Positions 40,125 through 48,760 of a stretch of 52,794 nt of DNA are shown here, one piece after another. Positions within the stretch are counted from its first letter, which is position 1, and every line of letters starts with the position of its first letter. This DNA is from an uncultured Lachnospiraceae bacterium (GTDB taxonomy: Bacteria > Bacillota > Clostridia > Lachnospirales > Lachnospiraceae). The stretch covers positions 1-52,794 of the forward strand of contig CAJURF010000016.1 of the NCBI GenBank assembly GCA_910588825.1, given 5' to 3'. The position numbers were made by a program, and so were the translations under genes. The notes below the pieces were generated by a model. It was not told the DNA's origin. It saw only the letters and a list, made by a program, of their open reading frames with translations, and searched no databases.

Positions 40125-41852
40125 ATGAACCAAATCAAAGGAACCGATTTACTTGTAAAAGCATTGAAAGAAGAAGGGGTAGACCTTCTGTTTGGCTACC
40201 CCGGCGGACAGGCCATCGATTTATTTAATTCCCTTTACGGACAAAACGATATTGAGGTGGTTCTGCCCCGCCACGAACAGGCATTGGTCCACGCGGCGGA
40301 CGGTTATGCCCGTTCCACCGGAAAAGTGGGAGTGTGTATGGTAACCAGCGGCCCGGGGGCCACCAATCTGGTGACTGGCATTGCCACTGCCAATTATGAC
40401 AGTGTGCCCCTGGTGTGCATCACCGGACAGGTGCCCACCAATCTCATTGGGAACGATGCCTTTCAGGAAGTGGACATTGTGGGAATCACCCGCAGTATCT
40501 GCAAACACTCTGTCACAGTCAGAGACAGGGAAGATCTGGGAAGAATCATCAAAGAAGCTTTCTACATCGCCCGTACCGGAAAACCGGGGCCTGTGGTAAT
40601 AGATATTCCCAAGGATATCCAGCAGGCTTATGGCTCCGATGAATACCCTTCCCAGGTAAATATCCGCAGCTACAAACCCAGCACCGGAGTCCATGAAGGC
40701 CAGCTGAAAAAGGCTGTGAAAATATTAAACGCCTCCAAACGCCCGGTATTCCTCCTGGGCGGAGGGGTAAAGATTGCCCATGCCCAGGAGGCTATGACCA
40801 AACTGGCCCAGCAGACCCAGGTTCCTGTAATCACCACCATCATGGGCAAAGGCGCCATTCCCACCGACCACCCGTTGTATGTGGGCAACATTGGAATCCA
40901 CGGGAATTATGCTTCCAATACGGCCATCAGCCAGTGCGATGTATTGTTTTCCATCGGCACCCGGTTCAATGACAGAATCACCGGCAAAATCAGCGAATTT
41001 GCCAAAAATGCATCCATCATCCACATTGACATCGACACGGCGTCAATCTCCAGAAACATTGTGGTAGATATCCCCATTGTGGCGGATGCCAATGTGGCCA
41101 TCACAAAGATGCTGGAATACACAAAGCCGCTGGATACCAAAGACTGGCTGGCTTCCATCCAGACATGGAAAGACAGCTATCCCATTCAGATGAACCGCTA
41201 TCCAGGGCTGAACCCTGAGAAAATCATCTGCCAAATCAATGACATGTTCCCAGACGCCATCGTATCTACTGATGTGGGACAAAACCAGCTGTGGGCCACT
41301 CAGTTTTTGTCCCTTTCCGGAAAGAAACAGCTTCTCACTTCCGGCGGTCTGGGCACCATGGGTTACGGTCTCCCCGCCGCCATTGGCGCCAAACTGGGCA
41401 ATCCCTCCCAGCCGGTCATCGCCATTTCCGGCGACGGGGGATTCCAGATGAATCTCCAGGAGCTGGCTACTGCCATCTGCATGGAGCTCCCGGTGATCAT
41501 CTGCATTCTGAACAATTCCTGGCTGGGGAATGTGCGCCAGTGGCAGGAAATGTTCTTTGACAAACGTTATTCCGCCACCTGCCTGCGCTACCGCAGAGGC
41601 TGCATCCACGACTGCAAAAACCCGGACAAATGCTGCCCGCCCTACACCCCGGATTTTGTAAAACTGGCAGAAAGCTACGGCGCCCTGGGCATCCGGGTAG
41701 AACGAGAAGAAGACCTAAAAGCCGCCTTTGCCGCAGCCGGGAAAGAGACCAAGCGGCCCACTGTCATTGAGTTTCTCATTGACCCAGAAGCAAACGTATC
41801 ACCGATGGTACCCACAGGAAAACCATTAAGTGAAATGGTAATGGATTGTTAG
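40125..41852 (+). CDS. ilvB: acetolactate synthase large subunit
   Basis: A 575-residue thiamine-diphosphate enzyme that joins two pyruvates, or pyruvate and 2-oxobutyrate, in the first shared step of valine, leucine and isoleucine synthesis. The catalytic Glu is residue 51 in PRHEQALVHAADGYAR; the ThDP motif begins GDGGF at 436 and closes with ICILNNSWLGN. A Cys-rich insert, with Cys486, 493, 497, 503 and 504, sits between FFDKRYSAT and DFVKLAESYG where most enzymes have a short loop. The ribosome site is AAAGGAGG. It is T-box-controlled and followed by ilvN. Confidence 0.96.
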   Translation: MNQIKGTDLLVKALKEEGVDLLFGYPGGQAIDLFNSLYGQNDIEVVLPRHEQALVHAADGYARSTGKVGVCMVTSGPGATNLVTGIATANYDSVPLVCITGQVPTNLIGNDAFQEVDIVGITRSICKHSVTVRDREDLGRIIKEAFYIARTGKPGPVVIDIPKDIQQAYGSDEYPSQVNIRSYKPSTGVHEGQLKKAVKILNASKRPVFLLGGGVKIAHAQEAMTKLAQQTQVPVITTIMGKGAIPTDHPLYVGNIGIHGNYASNTAISQCDVLFSIGTRFNDRITGKISEFAKNASIIHIDIDTASISRNIVVDIPIVADANVAITKMLEYTKPLDTKDWLASIQTWKDSYPIQMNRYPGLNPEKIICQINDMFPDAIVSTDVGQNQLWATQFLSLSGKKQLLTSGGLGTMGYGLPAAIGAKLGNPSQPVIAISGDGGFQMNLQELATAICMELPVIICILNNSWLGNVRQWQEMFFDKRYSATCLRYRRGCIHDCKNPDKCCPPYTPDFVKLAESYGALGIRVEREEDLKAAFAAAGKETKRPTVIEFLIDPEANVSPMVPTGKPLSEMVMDC

Positions 41853-41865
41853 GAGGACAAAGATT

Positions 41866-42366
41866 ATGAAAAAACGTTGGATTTCCCTGTTTGTGGAAAA
41901 TGAAGTGGGTGTGTTGGCCAAAATCGCCGGCCTTTTTTCCGGAAAATCGTATAATCTCCAGTCTCTCACTGTGGGAGAGACTGAGGACCCTACCGTTTCC
42001 CGCATGACCATCAGCCTAATCGGCGATGATGTGACATTTGAACAGATCAAAAAACAGTTAAACCGCAGTGTGGGCATTATCAAAGTCATTGATTTTACCG
42101 ACACGCCCATACACATGAAAGAAATTTTATTTATTAAAGTAAAAGGCTGTTCCCACGTGGAAAAAGAAGAAGTCTTCCGCATCGCCCAGGTATTCGGCAT
42201 ACAGGTGACGGATTACGGAAAGAACAGCATCCTGCTGGAATCCACCCAGACTGAGAACAGAAACAACGACGTCATCCATCTTCTGAACCAGAGTTTCAGT
42301 GGACGGCTGGAAGTGGTGCGGGGAGGAAGTGTCGCCGTGGAAGCTATCAGCATCCAGGAGCGCTAG
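41866..42366 (+). CDS. ilvN: acetolactate synthase small (regulatory) subunit
   Basis: A 166-residue protein with an N-terminal ACT domain (residues 4-75, WISLFVENEVGVLAKIAGLF and the RGYNIQSLTVG-equivalent KSYNLQSLTVG) and a C-terminal regulatory domain with KEEVFRIAQVFGIQVTDYG. It binds valine and activates and feedback-regulates IlvB. It begins 13 bases after ilvB with GGAGGACAAAG. Length is normal. Confidence 0.95.
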   Translation: MKKRWISLFVENEVGVLAKIAGLFSGKSYNLQSLTVGETEDPTVSRMTISLIGDDVTFEQIKKQLNRSVGIIKVIDFTDTPIHMKEILFIKVKGCSHVEKEEVFRIAQVFGIQVTDYGKNSILLESTQTENRNNDVIHLLNQSFSGRLEVVRGGSVAVEAISIQER

Positions 42367-42380
42367 AAAGGAGCACATCT

Positions 42381-44084
42381 ATGAAACATGCCAACGATCT
42401 GCGGCAGTTACTTGGCCAGATTGACCGTAAAAGTTATCCGGCATACAAAGATACCCGAGGAAGCTACCGCTTCCCTGGGTATATCTTAAATATCGACCAT
42501 GTGCAGGGAGACCCTTTTGCGTCTCCCTCCAAGGTGAGCGTCTCTGTGTCTGGACAGGAGGCAGGGTTTCCCCCAGATACCTATGACCAGCCCCACAAAC
42601 GCATTGCCCTGCAGGACCACATTCTGCGCCTGTTTTCCCGTGCCCTCAATCAGTACAGCTTCAAGGCCAGGGGATCCGGCAAAAGCGGCCTCATCAGTGT
42701 CAGCCGCTGCGGACAGGAGATTCTGGAGCGGACTGCCTGCCACATCAATCCCAAAAACGGCGATTTATTAGTCCGCATGGAAGTGGGCTTCCCCGCCGAC
42801 GGCCGCCGCATCAATTCCGGAGAGCTGATCAAAATCCTGTTTGATTTCCTGCCAAAATGCATCCCCTCCAGCCTGTTTTACAAACACCTGGACCCTAAAA
42901 AAGTCCAGAAAGTAAAAGAGCTCAGCGAAGACCAGCATTACATCCGCCAGCAGCTTTCCCAGCGGCATCTGACTGCTTTTGTGGCAAACGGAACCATCCT
43001 GCCCAGGGAGAGCGGCGTTTCCGCCCGGCCTATGAAGAATGCAGTGCCCTTCCAGTCCCCAGACTCCCTCAAGATCACCCTGGACCTGCCGAACCACGGT
43101 CCCATTTCCGGCATGGGAATCCCCCAGGGAATCACCCTGATTGTGGGGGGCGGCTATCACGGGAAATCCACACTGCTCAAAGCTCTGGAACTGGGGGTTT
43201 ATAACCATATCGCCGGAGACGGCAGAGAGTATACAGCCACAGACATCACCGCTGTGAAAATCCGGGCAGAGGATGGCCGCAGCATCAAGAAAGCAGATAT
43301 CTCCATGTTCATCAACAATCTGCCCAACAACAGGGACACCAGAGCCTTCTCCACAGAAGACGCCAGCGGAAGTACCTCCCAGGCCGCCAATGTGGTGGAG
43401 AGCATGGAGGCAGGCACCCGGCTGTTCCTTATCGACGAGGATACCTGCGCCACCAACTTCATGGTGAGAGATGACCTAATGCAGCGGGTGGTCCACCGGA
43501 ATCAGGAACCTATCACCCCCTTCATCGAACGGGTGCGCCAGATCTACCTGGAACAGGGAATCTCCTCCGTGATCGTGGCGGGAAGCTCTGGTTCTTATTT
43601 CCACGTGGCAGATACCATTTTGCAGATGAACCAGTACAAACCTTACGATATTACTGAGCTGGCCAAGCAGGAAGCCCAGGCATTTCCTCTCACCTGTGAG
43701 GACCCGCCGCCAGCCGCGCCGCCCCACAGCGTCCGCTGTCCCCGCCAGGGAGCCTCATTCAAAAAAAGTGACCGGATTAAGCTGAAAACTATGGGAAAAG
43801 ACGCATTCTCCATCAACAAGGAAACTGTAGACCTGCGCTATGTGGAACAGCTGGTGGACAGTGAACAGACCACTGCGCTGGCCTATCTGCTGAAATATAT
43901 GGAGCTTCACTGTTTTAATGGACGTACAGAATTAAAAGATATCATTCAGAAACTGTCTGATCAGATTCAGGAGAAAGGGTTAATCTCTATCAACGAGGGA
44001 GCCTATTTATCCTCCAACCTGGCCATGCCCCGGCCTCAGGAAATCTATGCCTGCGTGAACCGTTACCGGGAGCTTATGCTGTAA
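42381..44084 (+). CDS. predicted ABC-class ATPase (COG3044 type)
   Basis: A 567-residue cytoplasmic protein of the predicted 'ATPase of the ABC class' family. The Walker A motif GGGYHGKSTLLKAL has Lys262 and Ser263; a Walker B RLFLIDED has Asp352-Glu353. There is no LSGGQ signature; the equivalent region is GSTSQAANVVESMEAG. The N-terminal 230 residues are the family's own domain (YPAYKDTRGSYRF near residue 17). It carries no membrane segment and no partner permease. It is 14 bases after ilvN, so it would be read from the ilvB T-box. The function of the family is unknown. Confidence 0.88.
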   Translation: MKHANDLRQLLGQIDRKSYPAYKDTRGSYRFPGYILNIDHVQGDPFASPSKVSVSVSGQEAGFPPDTYDQPHKRIALQDHILRLFSRALNQYSFKARGSGKSGLISVSRCGQEILERTACHINPKNGDLLVRMEVGFPADGRRINSGELIKILFDFLPKCIPSSLFYKHLDPKKVQKVKELSEDQHYIRQQLSQRHLTAFVANGTILPRESGVSARPMKNAVPFQSPDSLKITLDLPNHGPISGMGIPQGITLIVGGGYHGKSTLLKALELGVYNHIAGDGREYTATDITAVKIRAEDGRSIKKADISMFINNLPNNRDTRAFSTEDASGSTSQAANVVESMEAGTRLFLIDEDTCATNFMVRDDLMQRVVHRNQEPITPFIERVRQIYLEQGISSVIVAGSSGSYFHVADTILQMNQYKPYDITELAKQEAQAFPLTCEDPPPAAPPHSVRCPRQGASFKKSDRIKLKTMGKDAFSINKETVDLRYVEQLVDSEQTTALAYLLKYMELHCFNGRTELKDIIQKLSDQIQEKGLISINEGAYLSSNLAMPRPQEIYACVNRYRELML

Positions 44085-44086
44085 AA

Positions 44087-44128
44087 AAGGAAAAAGCCGC
44101 CACACTGCCCCGTGACGGCTTTTTCCTT
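44087..44128. terminator. bidirectional terminator
   Basis: AAGGAAAAAGCCG and CGGCTTTTTCCTT form a 13-bp stem with A and T runs on both sides, between the converging ABC-class ATPase and histidine kinase genes. It overlaps the kinase stop codon region. Confidence 0.88.
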
Positions 44129-46721
44129 ATTGTAACAGCTCCGCCAATGTCTCCATCAGCACATTCACATCCACCGGCTTGGCCACATGTGCGTTCATCC
44201 CTGCTGCAAAGGCCATCTGTCTGTCCTCCTCGAAGGCATTGGCCGTCATGGCGATGATGGGTATCCCTGCGATTTCCTCATTCTCCAAACTGCGGATTCT
44301 CCGTGACGCCTCACAGCCGTCCATAATGGGCATCTGAATGTCCATCAAAACCGCATCAAACCGCCCGGCCTCAGGTCCTGCCATAACCTCTACCGCATAT
44401 GACCCATCTTCCACTGATTCCACTATGAAGCCTGCATCTTCCAGTATCTCCTCTGCAATCTCCCGGTTCAGCTCATTGTCTTCCACCAGCAGCAGCCGTT
44501 TCCCCTCAAAGACTTCCTGGTTCTTCTGCGCCGCATCTTCTTTTTCCTCAATCCTTGGCTTCTCTCCCATCACTTCCAGGAGTGTGTCCCTTAACATAAT
44601 GAAAAACACCGGTTTCGTACAGAAGCCTGACACGCCTGCCTCTTTTGCCTCATTCTCAATATGTACCCAGTCATATGCAGTAAGCACAATAATCCTGGCA
44701 TTTTCCCCCACAGCTTCCCGAATCTGCCTGGCCACATCAATTCCGCCCAGATCCGGCAGTTTCCAGTCAATCAGGAAAAATTCATACCCATCTTTTCTGT
44801 CCAAGGCAACTTTTGCATGGAGAACCGCTTCTTTGCCGCTCAGCGTCCACTCAGGCCGCATGCCCAGCTCCAACAGCATCTTTGTGACTCCTTCACAGAC
44901 TTGAAAGTCATCATCAACCACAAGGACACGGGAATTTTTCAGTTCTGGAATTACCCGATGTCTGTCCTCTGATTTCATCAGGGGAAACGTCAGTGTAACC
45001 ACAAATTCCGTCCCCTGGCCAGGGCTGGAATGAACTTCTATGGTCCCTCCCATCATATCAATGATATTTTTCGTAATGGCCATTCCAAGACCGGTTCCCT
45101 GAATACTGCTCACTGTTGAGGTATTTTCCCGTTCAAAAGGTTCAAAGACCTTTTTCACAAATTCCGGTGACATTCCTATTCCCGTATCTCTCACCCGGAT
45201 TTCATATGTACCATGGCCCTCAGGGGCATCCTTTTTCTGCTTAAGCGTGATAAAGAGCTTCCCTCCAGCCGGTGTAAATTTCAGAGCATTGCTGATTAGA
45301 TTCAGCAGGACCTGATTCAGACGCAGTTTATCACAATATACATTTTCATCCCGGACGTCGTTCACGGACATCTGCAGTTCCATGTTCTTTTCCTGAACCT
45401 GCCCCTGTATAATGGTGTTTAAATCCTGCAGCGTCTCGGGCAGACTGCACTCTTTCACCTCAATGGCCATTTTTCCCGATTCTATGCGGCTCATATCCAG
45501 CACATCATTGATCAAGCTGAGCAGGTGCTGGCTGGATGCCATAATCTTTGTCAGATAATTCTCCATCTGTTCCAGATTGTCCAGATTTTTAAGCGCCAAT
45601 CCTGTAAACCCGATAATGGCGTTCATGGGAGTCCGGATATCGTGGCTCATATTAAAAAGAAACGTGCTCTTTGCCCGGCTGGCCTCTTCCATTTTGACCA
45701 TTTCCAGACGTATTTTCTCATTTGCCCGCGACCGCATCACGAACGCGGCAAATACAGCTGACATGGTCACAATCAACACCACCATCACAATACGGCTGTT
45801 GGACAAAATACGGTTCGTGATGGGACTGATCCGGTTATCCACCAAATCCTCACTGATGAGCATTGTCACATACCAGTCGGTATTGTTCACAGGTTCATAA
45901 TAGATATAATCCCTGTGGTCATTGTGATAAAATTCTGAAAATCCGGCAATCCCTCTGGTAAAGTCGTTTCTCATCCCGTCCAGAGAGTACTCCTTAAAAA
46001 AAGAAGTATATTCTTTCAACACCGTAAATAAATTACTGCCTTCTGACAAATCCCGCATCTCCGGGGATTTCAGCATATAGGTGCCGTCTCTTTTCAACAA
46101 ATTACAATGTGTCTGATTCTCGATGGTCTGCACCACCATCACGCTGTCCACAGCAACCCCTGCAAAACAGGACACCATTCTTTCTCCGCCCACCGTGATA
46201 TCCGCATCATTAACCGCGATCACAATTACTGATTCCTGCCCTGGCAGAGTGCCGGCCGCCACAGCCTCCCGGGAGCCCTCTGCAGTCTTGCGCAGTGCGG
46301 CATAATCACTCTCTGAAAGTGTCTCCCCTGCTGTGTACATCTCTCCTTGTTCATCTGCCACCGCCAGGAACTCAAATTCATAGGCAGACTGGATATCGTC
46401 CAGCCTCTTTCGTAAGAAATCACTGCTTGATATTTTCTCTCCCTGCATATGATAAACAACTTTCTGCAGTTCCCCAGCTTTTTGTTTTAGGCTGTTAGAT
46501 ATGGCCTCAGAACTGCGCCGGGCCATCTCTTTCAGATAAAAACGGCTCAGAGAATCTATGGCCTCTCCTGTAGCCCTGCGGGCAGAATTCACAAACCACC
46601 AGTTGGAAATAAGCAGCACTGCCGCTACAAAAATCATCCCCGCCATCATCCCCAGCAGGACTGTTTTGTTTTTATTATCTTTGCATTTTTTTCTTTCTGC
46701 TTCCTCACATATTTCAGCCAT
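44127..46721 (-). CDS. hybrid sensor histidine kinase with two receiver domains
   Basis: An 864-residue membrane protein. Helix 1 (about residues 22-44) and helix 2 (about 308-329) flank an extracellular Cache-like sensor domain. Then come a HisKA domain with SHDIRTPMN, phospho-acceptor His360, and a catalytic domain with NLISNALKFTPAGG and GTGLGMAITKNI. Two receiver domains follow: the first with VLVVDDDFQV and FLIDWKLPDLGG, the second with LLVEDNELNRE and VLMDIQMPIMDG. There is no Hpt or DNA-binding output, so it needs a separate partner. The gene is monocistronic, with its own promoter. Confidence 0.93.
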   Translation of the reverse strand: MAEICEEAERKKCKDNKNKTVLLGMMAGMIFVAAVLLISNWWFVNSARRATGEAIDSLSRFYLKEMARRSSEAISNSLKQKAGELQKVVYHMQGEKISSSDFLRKRLDDIQSAYEFEFLAVADEQGEMYTAGETLSESDYAALRKTAEGSREAVAAGTLPGQESVIVIAVNDADITVGGERMVSCFAGVAVDSVMVVQTIENQTHCNLLKRDGTYMLKSPEMRDLSEGSNLFTVLKEYTSFFKEYSLDGMRNDFTRGIAGFSEFYHNDHRDYIYYEPVNNTDWYVTMLISEDLVDNRISPITNRILSNSRIVMVVLIVTMSAVFAAFVMRSRANEKIRLEMVKMEEASRAKSTFLFNMSHDIRTPMNAIIGFTGLALKNLDNLEQMENYLTKIMASSQHLLSLINDVLDMSRIESGKMAIEVKECSLPETLQDLNTIIQGQVQEKNMELQMSVNDVRDENVYCDKLRLNQVLLNLISNALKFTPAGGKLFITLKQKKDAPEGHGTYEIRVRDTGIGMSPEFVKKVFEPFERENTSTVSSIQGTGLGMAITKNIIDMMGGTIEVHSSPGQGTEFVVTLTFPLMKSEDRHRVIPELKNSRVLVVDDDFQVCEGVTKMLLELGMRPEWTLSGKEAVLHAKVALDRKDGYEFFLIDWKLPDLGGIDVARQIREAVGENARIIVLTAYDWVHIENEAKEAGVSGFCTKPVFFIMLRDTLLEVMGEKPRIEEKEDAAQKNQEVFEGKRLLLVEDNELNREIAEEILEDAGFIVESVEDGSYAVEVMAGPEAGRFDAVLMDIQMPIMDGCEASRRIRSLENEEIAGIPIIAMTANAFEEDRQMAFAAGMNAHVAKPVDVNVLMETLAELLQ

Positions 46722-46751
46722 CCAATCGCCTCCAGTACACTTCTGCTATTC

Positions 46752-46780
46752 ATCTTACCACGAAAGATAAATCATATCAA
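46752..46780 (-). promoter_or_regulatory. sigma-A promoter of the hybrid kinase gene
   Basis: TTGATA (46775-46780), a 17-base spacer and TAAGAT (46752-46757) on the minus strand, between the aldolase terminator and the kinase start. Confidence 0.65.
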
Positions 46781-46794
46781 GAACACTGCCGGCA

Positions 46795-46828
46795 AAAAAC
46801 AGCCGGATACAAATCTCCGGCTGTTTTT
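46795..46828 (-). terminator. terminator after the polyol/aldolase operon
   Basis: AAAAACAGCCGGA and TCCGGCTGTTTTT form a 13-bp stem with an 8-base loop; the T run on the minus strand ends the aldolase transcript. Confidence 0.88.
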
Positions 46829-46844
46829 CCCCAGTTACACGATT

Positions 46845-47696
46845 TTATTCTGCCTTGCCATCACTGCCGCACACACAAATCCGCTTCTTTACCTGTTCTT
46901 TCACCGCAGGGATACCCACTTTTCCAAATGCCTTAGGGTCATAAGTTTCCGGTTTCTCTTTCAGGAGTTTTTTCACCGCATCCGTATATGCAGCCCTGAG
47001 TTCTGTTGCAAAATTCACTTTGCACATTCCCCGCTCCACACACTCCCGCACATCCTCATCGCTCAGTCCGGAAGAACCGTGAAGCACCAGAGGCACAGAT
47101 ACCACTTTTTTAATCTCAGTAATCCGCTCTTTATCCAGAACCGGAGTTCCCTCATAAAAGCCATGTGCCGTCCCGATGGCCACAGCCAGGGAGTCCACCT
47201 GGGTCTGCTCCACAAATTCCTTTGCCTCCATAGGATCTGTGTTGGTATCCGCTTCGGCCTCGTGGTCGTCTTCTTTTCCGCCCACTTTTCCCAGTTCTGC
47301 TTCCACTGGAAGTCCTTTTGCGTGAGCCGCTTCCACCACTTTCTTTGTGACAGATACGTTTCCTGCAAAATCCTCTTTGGAACCGTCGATCATCACAGAA
47401 GTATAACCGTTTTCCATACACTGGCAGGCCAGTTCATAGCTGTCACCGTGGTCCAGATGCAGGCAGACCGGTACACTTGCTTTTTTGGCCTCTGCCGCAA
47501 CAATAGCCGCAAAAGTCTCCACAGTCCCGTATTTTACTGTGGACGGAGTGGTCTGAAGCATCACAGGGGCACGCAGTTCTTCCGCGGCCCCAATCACCGC
47601 TTTTACCATCTCCATGTTTTCCACATTAAAAGCTCCTACCGCATATCTGCCTGCCTGGGCATTTTTCAACATTTCTTTCGATGTTACAAGTGGCAT
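46845..47696 (-). CDS. class II ketose-(bis)phosphate aldolase, GatY/KbaY/Fba family
   Basis: A 283-residue zinc-dependent aldolase. Active-site features are Asp82 and His83 in HLDHGDSYE, Glu134 region VEAELGKVGG, the metal ligands His178 in GTAHGFYEG and His206 in LVLHGSSGL. It splits a ketose phosphate into dihydroxyacetone phosphate and an aldehyde or its phosphate. Length and motifs fit the GatY/KbaY (tagatose-1,6-bisphosphate) and Fba groups alike, so the substrate is open. It is 14 bases after the dehydrogenase gene and ends in a terminator. The context with an FGGY kinase and a GatD-like dehydrogenase points to sugar-alcohol breakdown rather than glycolysis. Confidence 0.9.
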   Translation of the reverse strand: MPLVTSKEMLKNAQAGRYAVGAFNVENMEMVKAVIGAAEELRAPVMLQTTPSTVKYGTVETFAAIVAAEAKKASVPVCLHLDHGDSYELACQCMENGYTSVMIDGSKEDFAGNVSVTKKVVEAAHAKGLPVEAELGKVGGKEDDHEAEADTNTDPMEAKEFVEQTQVDSLAVAIGTAHGFYEGTPVLDKERITEIKKVVSVPLVLHGSSGLSDEDVRECVERGMCKVNFATELRAAYTDAVKKLLKEKPETYDPKAFGKVGIPAVKEQVKKRICVCGSDGKAE

Positions 47697-47710
47697 ATCT
47701 CTATTCCTCC

Positions 47711-48760
47711 TTACGCTTCACTGTCAATCAGTATCTTCCCTTTTACCGCACCCGGTGTTTTATATAAAGCAAACGCCTCTGCAATCTGGCTCAAAGGTAT
47801 CTTTTTAAAAATAAATGATTCGTCAAACTTCAGAGCTCCTGTTTTGAAATAATGGGAGGTCAGTTCCCATTCATGGCCAGGGAACGGCGCGCTGTAAGAC
47901 ATCCAGGAACCTGTCAGCGTAAATTCCTTCCGATTCATTTTCTCCCACTCATCCACAGTAAAGCTCAGCTCCCTGGTTGGTGTCCCCACAAAGCACACAC
48001 CGGCTTTATTGGCCGCCAGGTCGAAGGCCATTTTCATGGTAATGGTGTTTCCCGCCGTCTCATACACATAGTCAAACCCTTTCCCGCCGGTTAATGCCGC
48101 CGCCTGCTCCATAAAATCTGCATCCAGCGTGTTAATCCCCGCCGAAGCTCCCAGCCGTCCGGCCAGCTCCAGCCTCTCCGGAGCAATATCAAACACCACC
48201 ACCTGGCTGGCTCCGAATATCTTCGCCCACTGCATTACGAACATGCCGATGGTTCCCCCGCCCAGGACAGCCACTGTCTTTCCCCCGGTATATCCGGTCC
48301 GCTCCAGGCCGTGCAGAGCCACTGTGGCAGGCTCGAAAAACGCCCCCTGTTCAAAGGTCACTTCATCGGAAAACTTCACCGCATTTAACTCCGGCACTGC
48401 CACGTATTCTGCAAAACTGCCAAATTCACGGGAACCGATAAAGCTGTAATGCCTGCACAGAGAATAATTTCCCTTCTGACAGTCCTCACACTCCATACAG
48501 GGCACCAAAGGAACTCCTGCCGCCCGGTCCCCCGGCTGCAGACGAGTAACCCCTGCTCCCACTGCCTCTACCGTCCCTGAAAACTCATGCCCCAGCACAT
48601 TGGGGAAAAAGTGGCACGCATCCCCATTGACCCTGGGCACATCGGAACCACAAATCCCCGTATATTTTACTTTGATGAGCACCTGTTTCTCTTTGGGCAC
48701 TGGTTTTTCAATGTCCTCATAGCGGATATCATCCCGTGCATGTACAACTCCTGCTTTCAT
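47711..48760 (-). CDS. zinc-dependent polyol (phosphate) dehydrogenase, GatD-like
   Basis: A 349-residue medium-chain dehydrogenase. The catalytic zinc site includes the Cys in YTGICGSDVPR and His-Glu in LGHEFSGTVEAVG; the structural zinc has four Cys in CMECEDCQKGNYSLC. The NAD-binding motif is VLGGGTIGMFVMQWAK. The sequence ICGSDVPRVNGD with ACHFFPNVLGHE closely matches galactitol-1-phosphate 5-dehydrogenases. It overlaps the kinase gene by four bases (ATGA), so both are coupled. It would oxidise a polyol or its phosphate to the ketose form. Confidence 0.88.
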   Translation of the reverse strand: MKAGVVHARDDIRYEDIEKPVPKEKQVLIKVKYTGICGSDVPRVNGDACHFFPNVLGHEFSGTVEAVGAGVTRLQPGDRAAGVPLVPCMECEDCQKGNYSLCRHYSFIGSREFGSFAEYVAVPELNAVKFSDEVTFEQGAFFEPATVALHGLERTGYTGGKTVAVLGGGTIGMFVMQWAKIFGASQVVVFDIAPERLELAGRLGASAGINTLDADFMEQAAALTGGKGFDYVYETAGNTITMKMAFDLAANKAGVCFVGTPTRELSFTVDEWEKMNRKEFTLTGSWMSYSAPFPGHEWELTSHYFKTGALKFDESFIFKKIPLSQIAEAFALYKTPGAVKGKILIDSEA

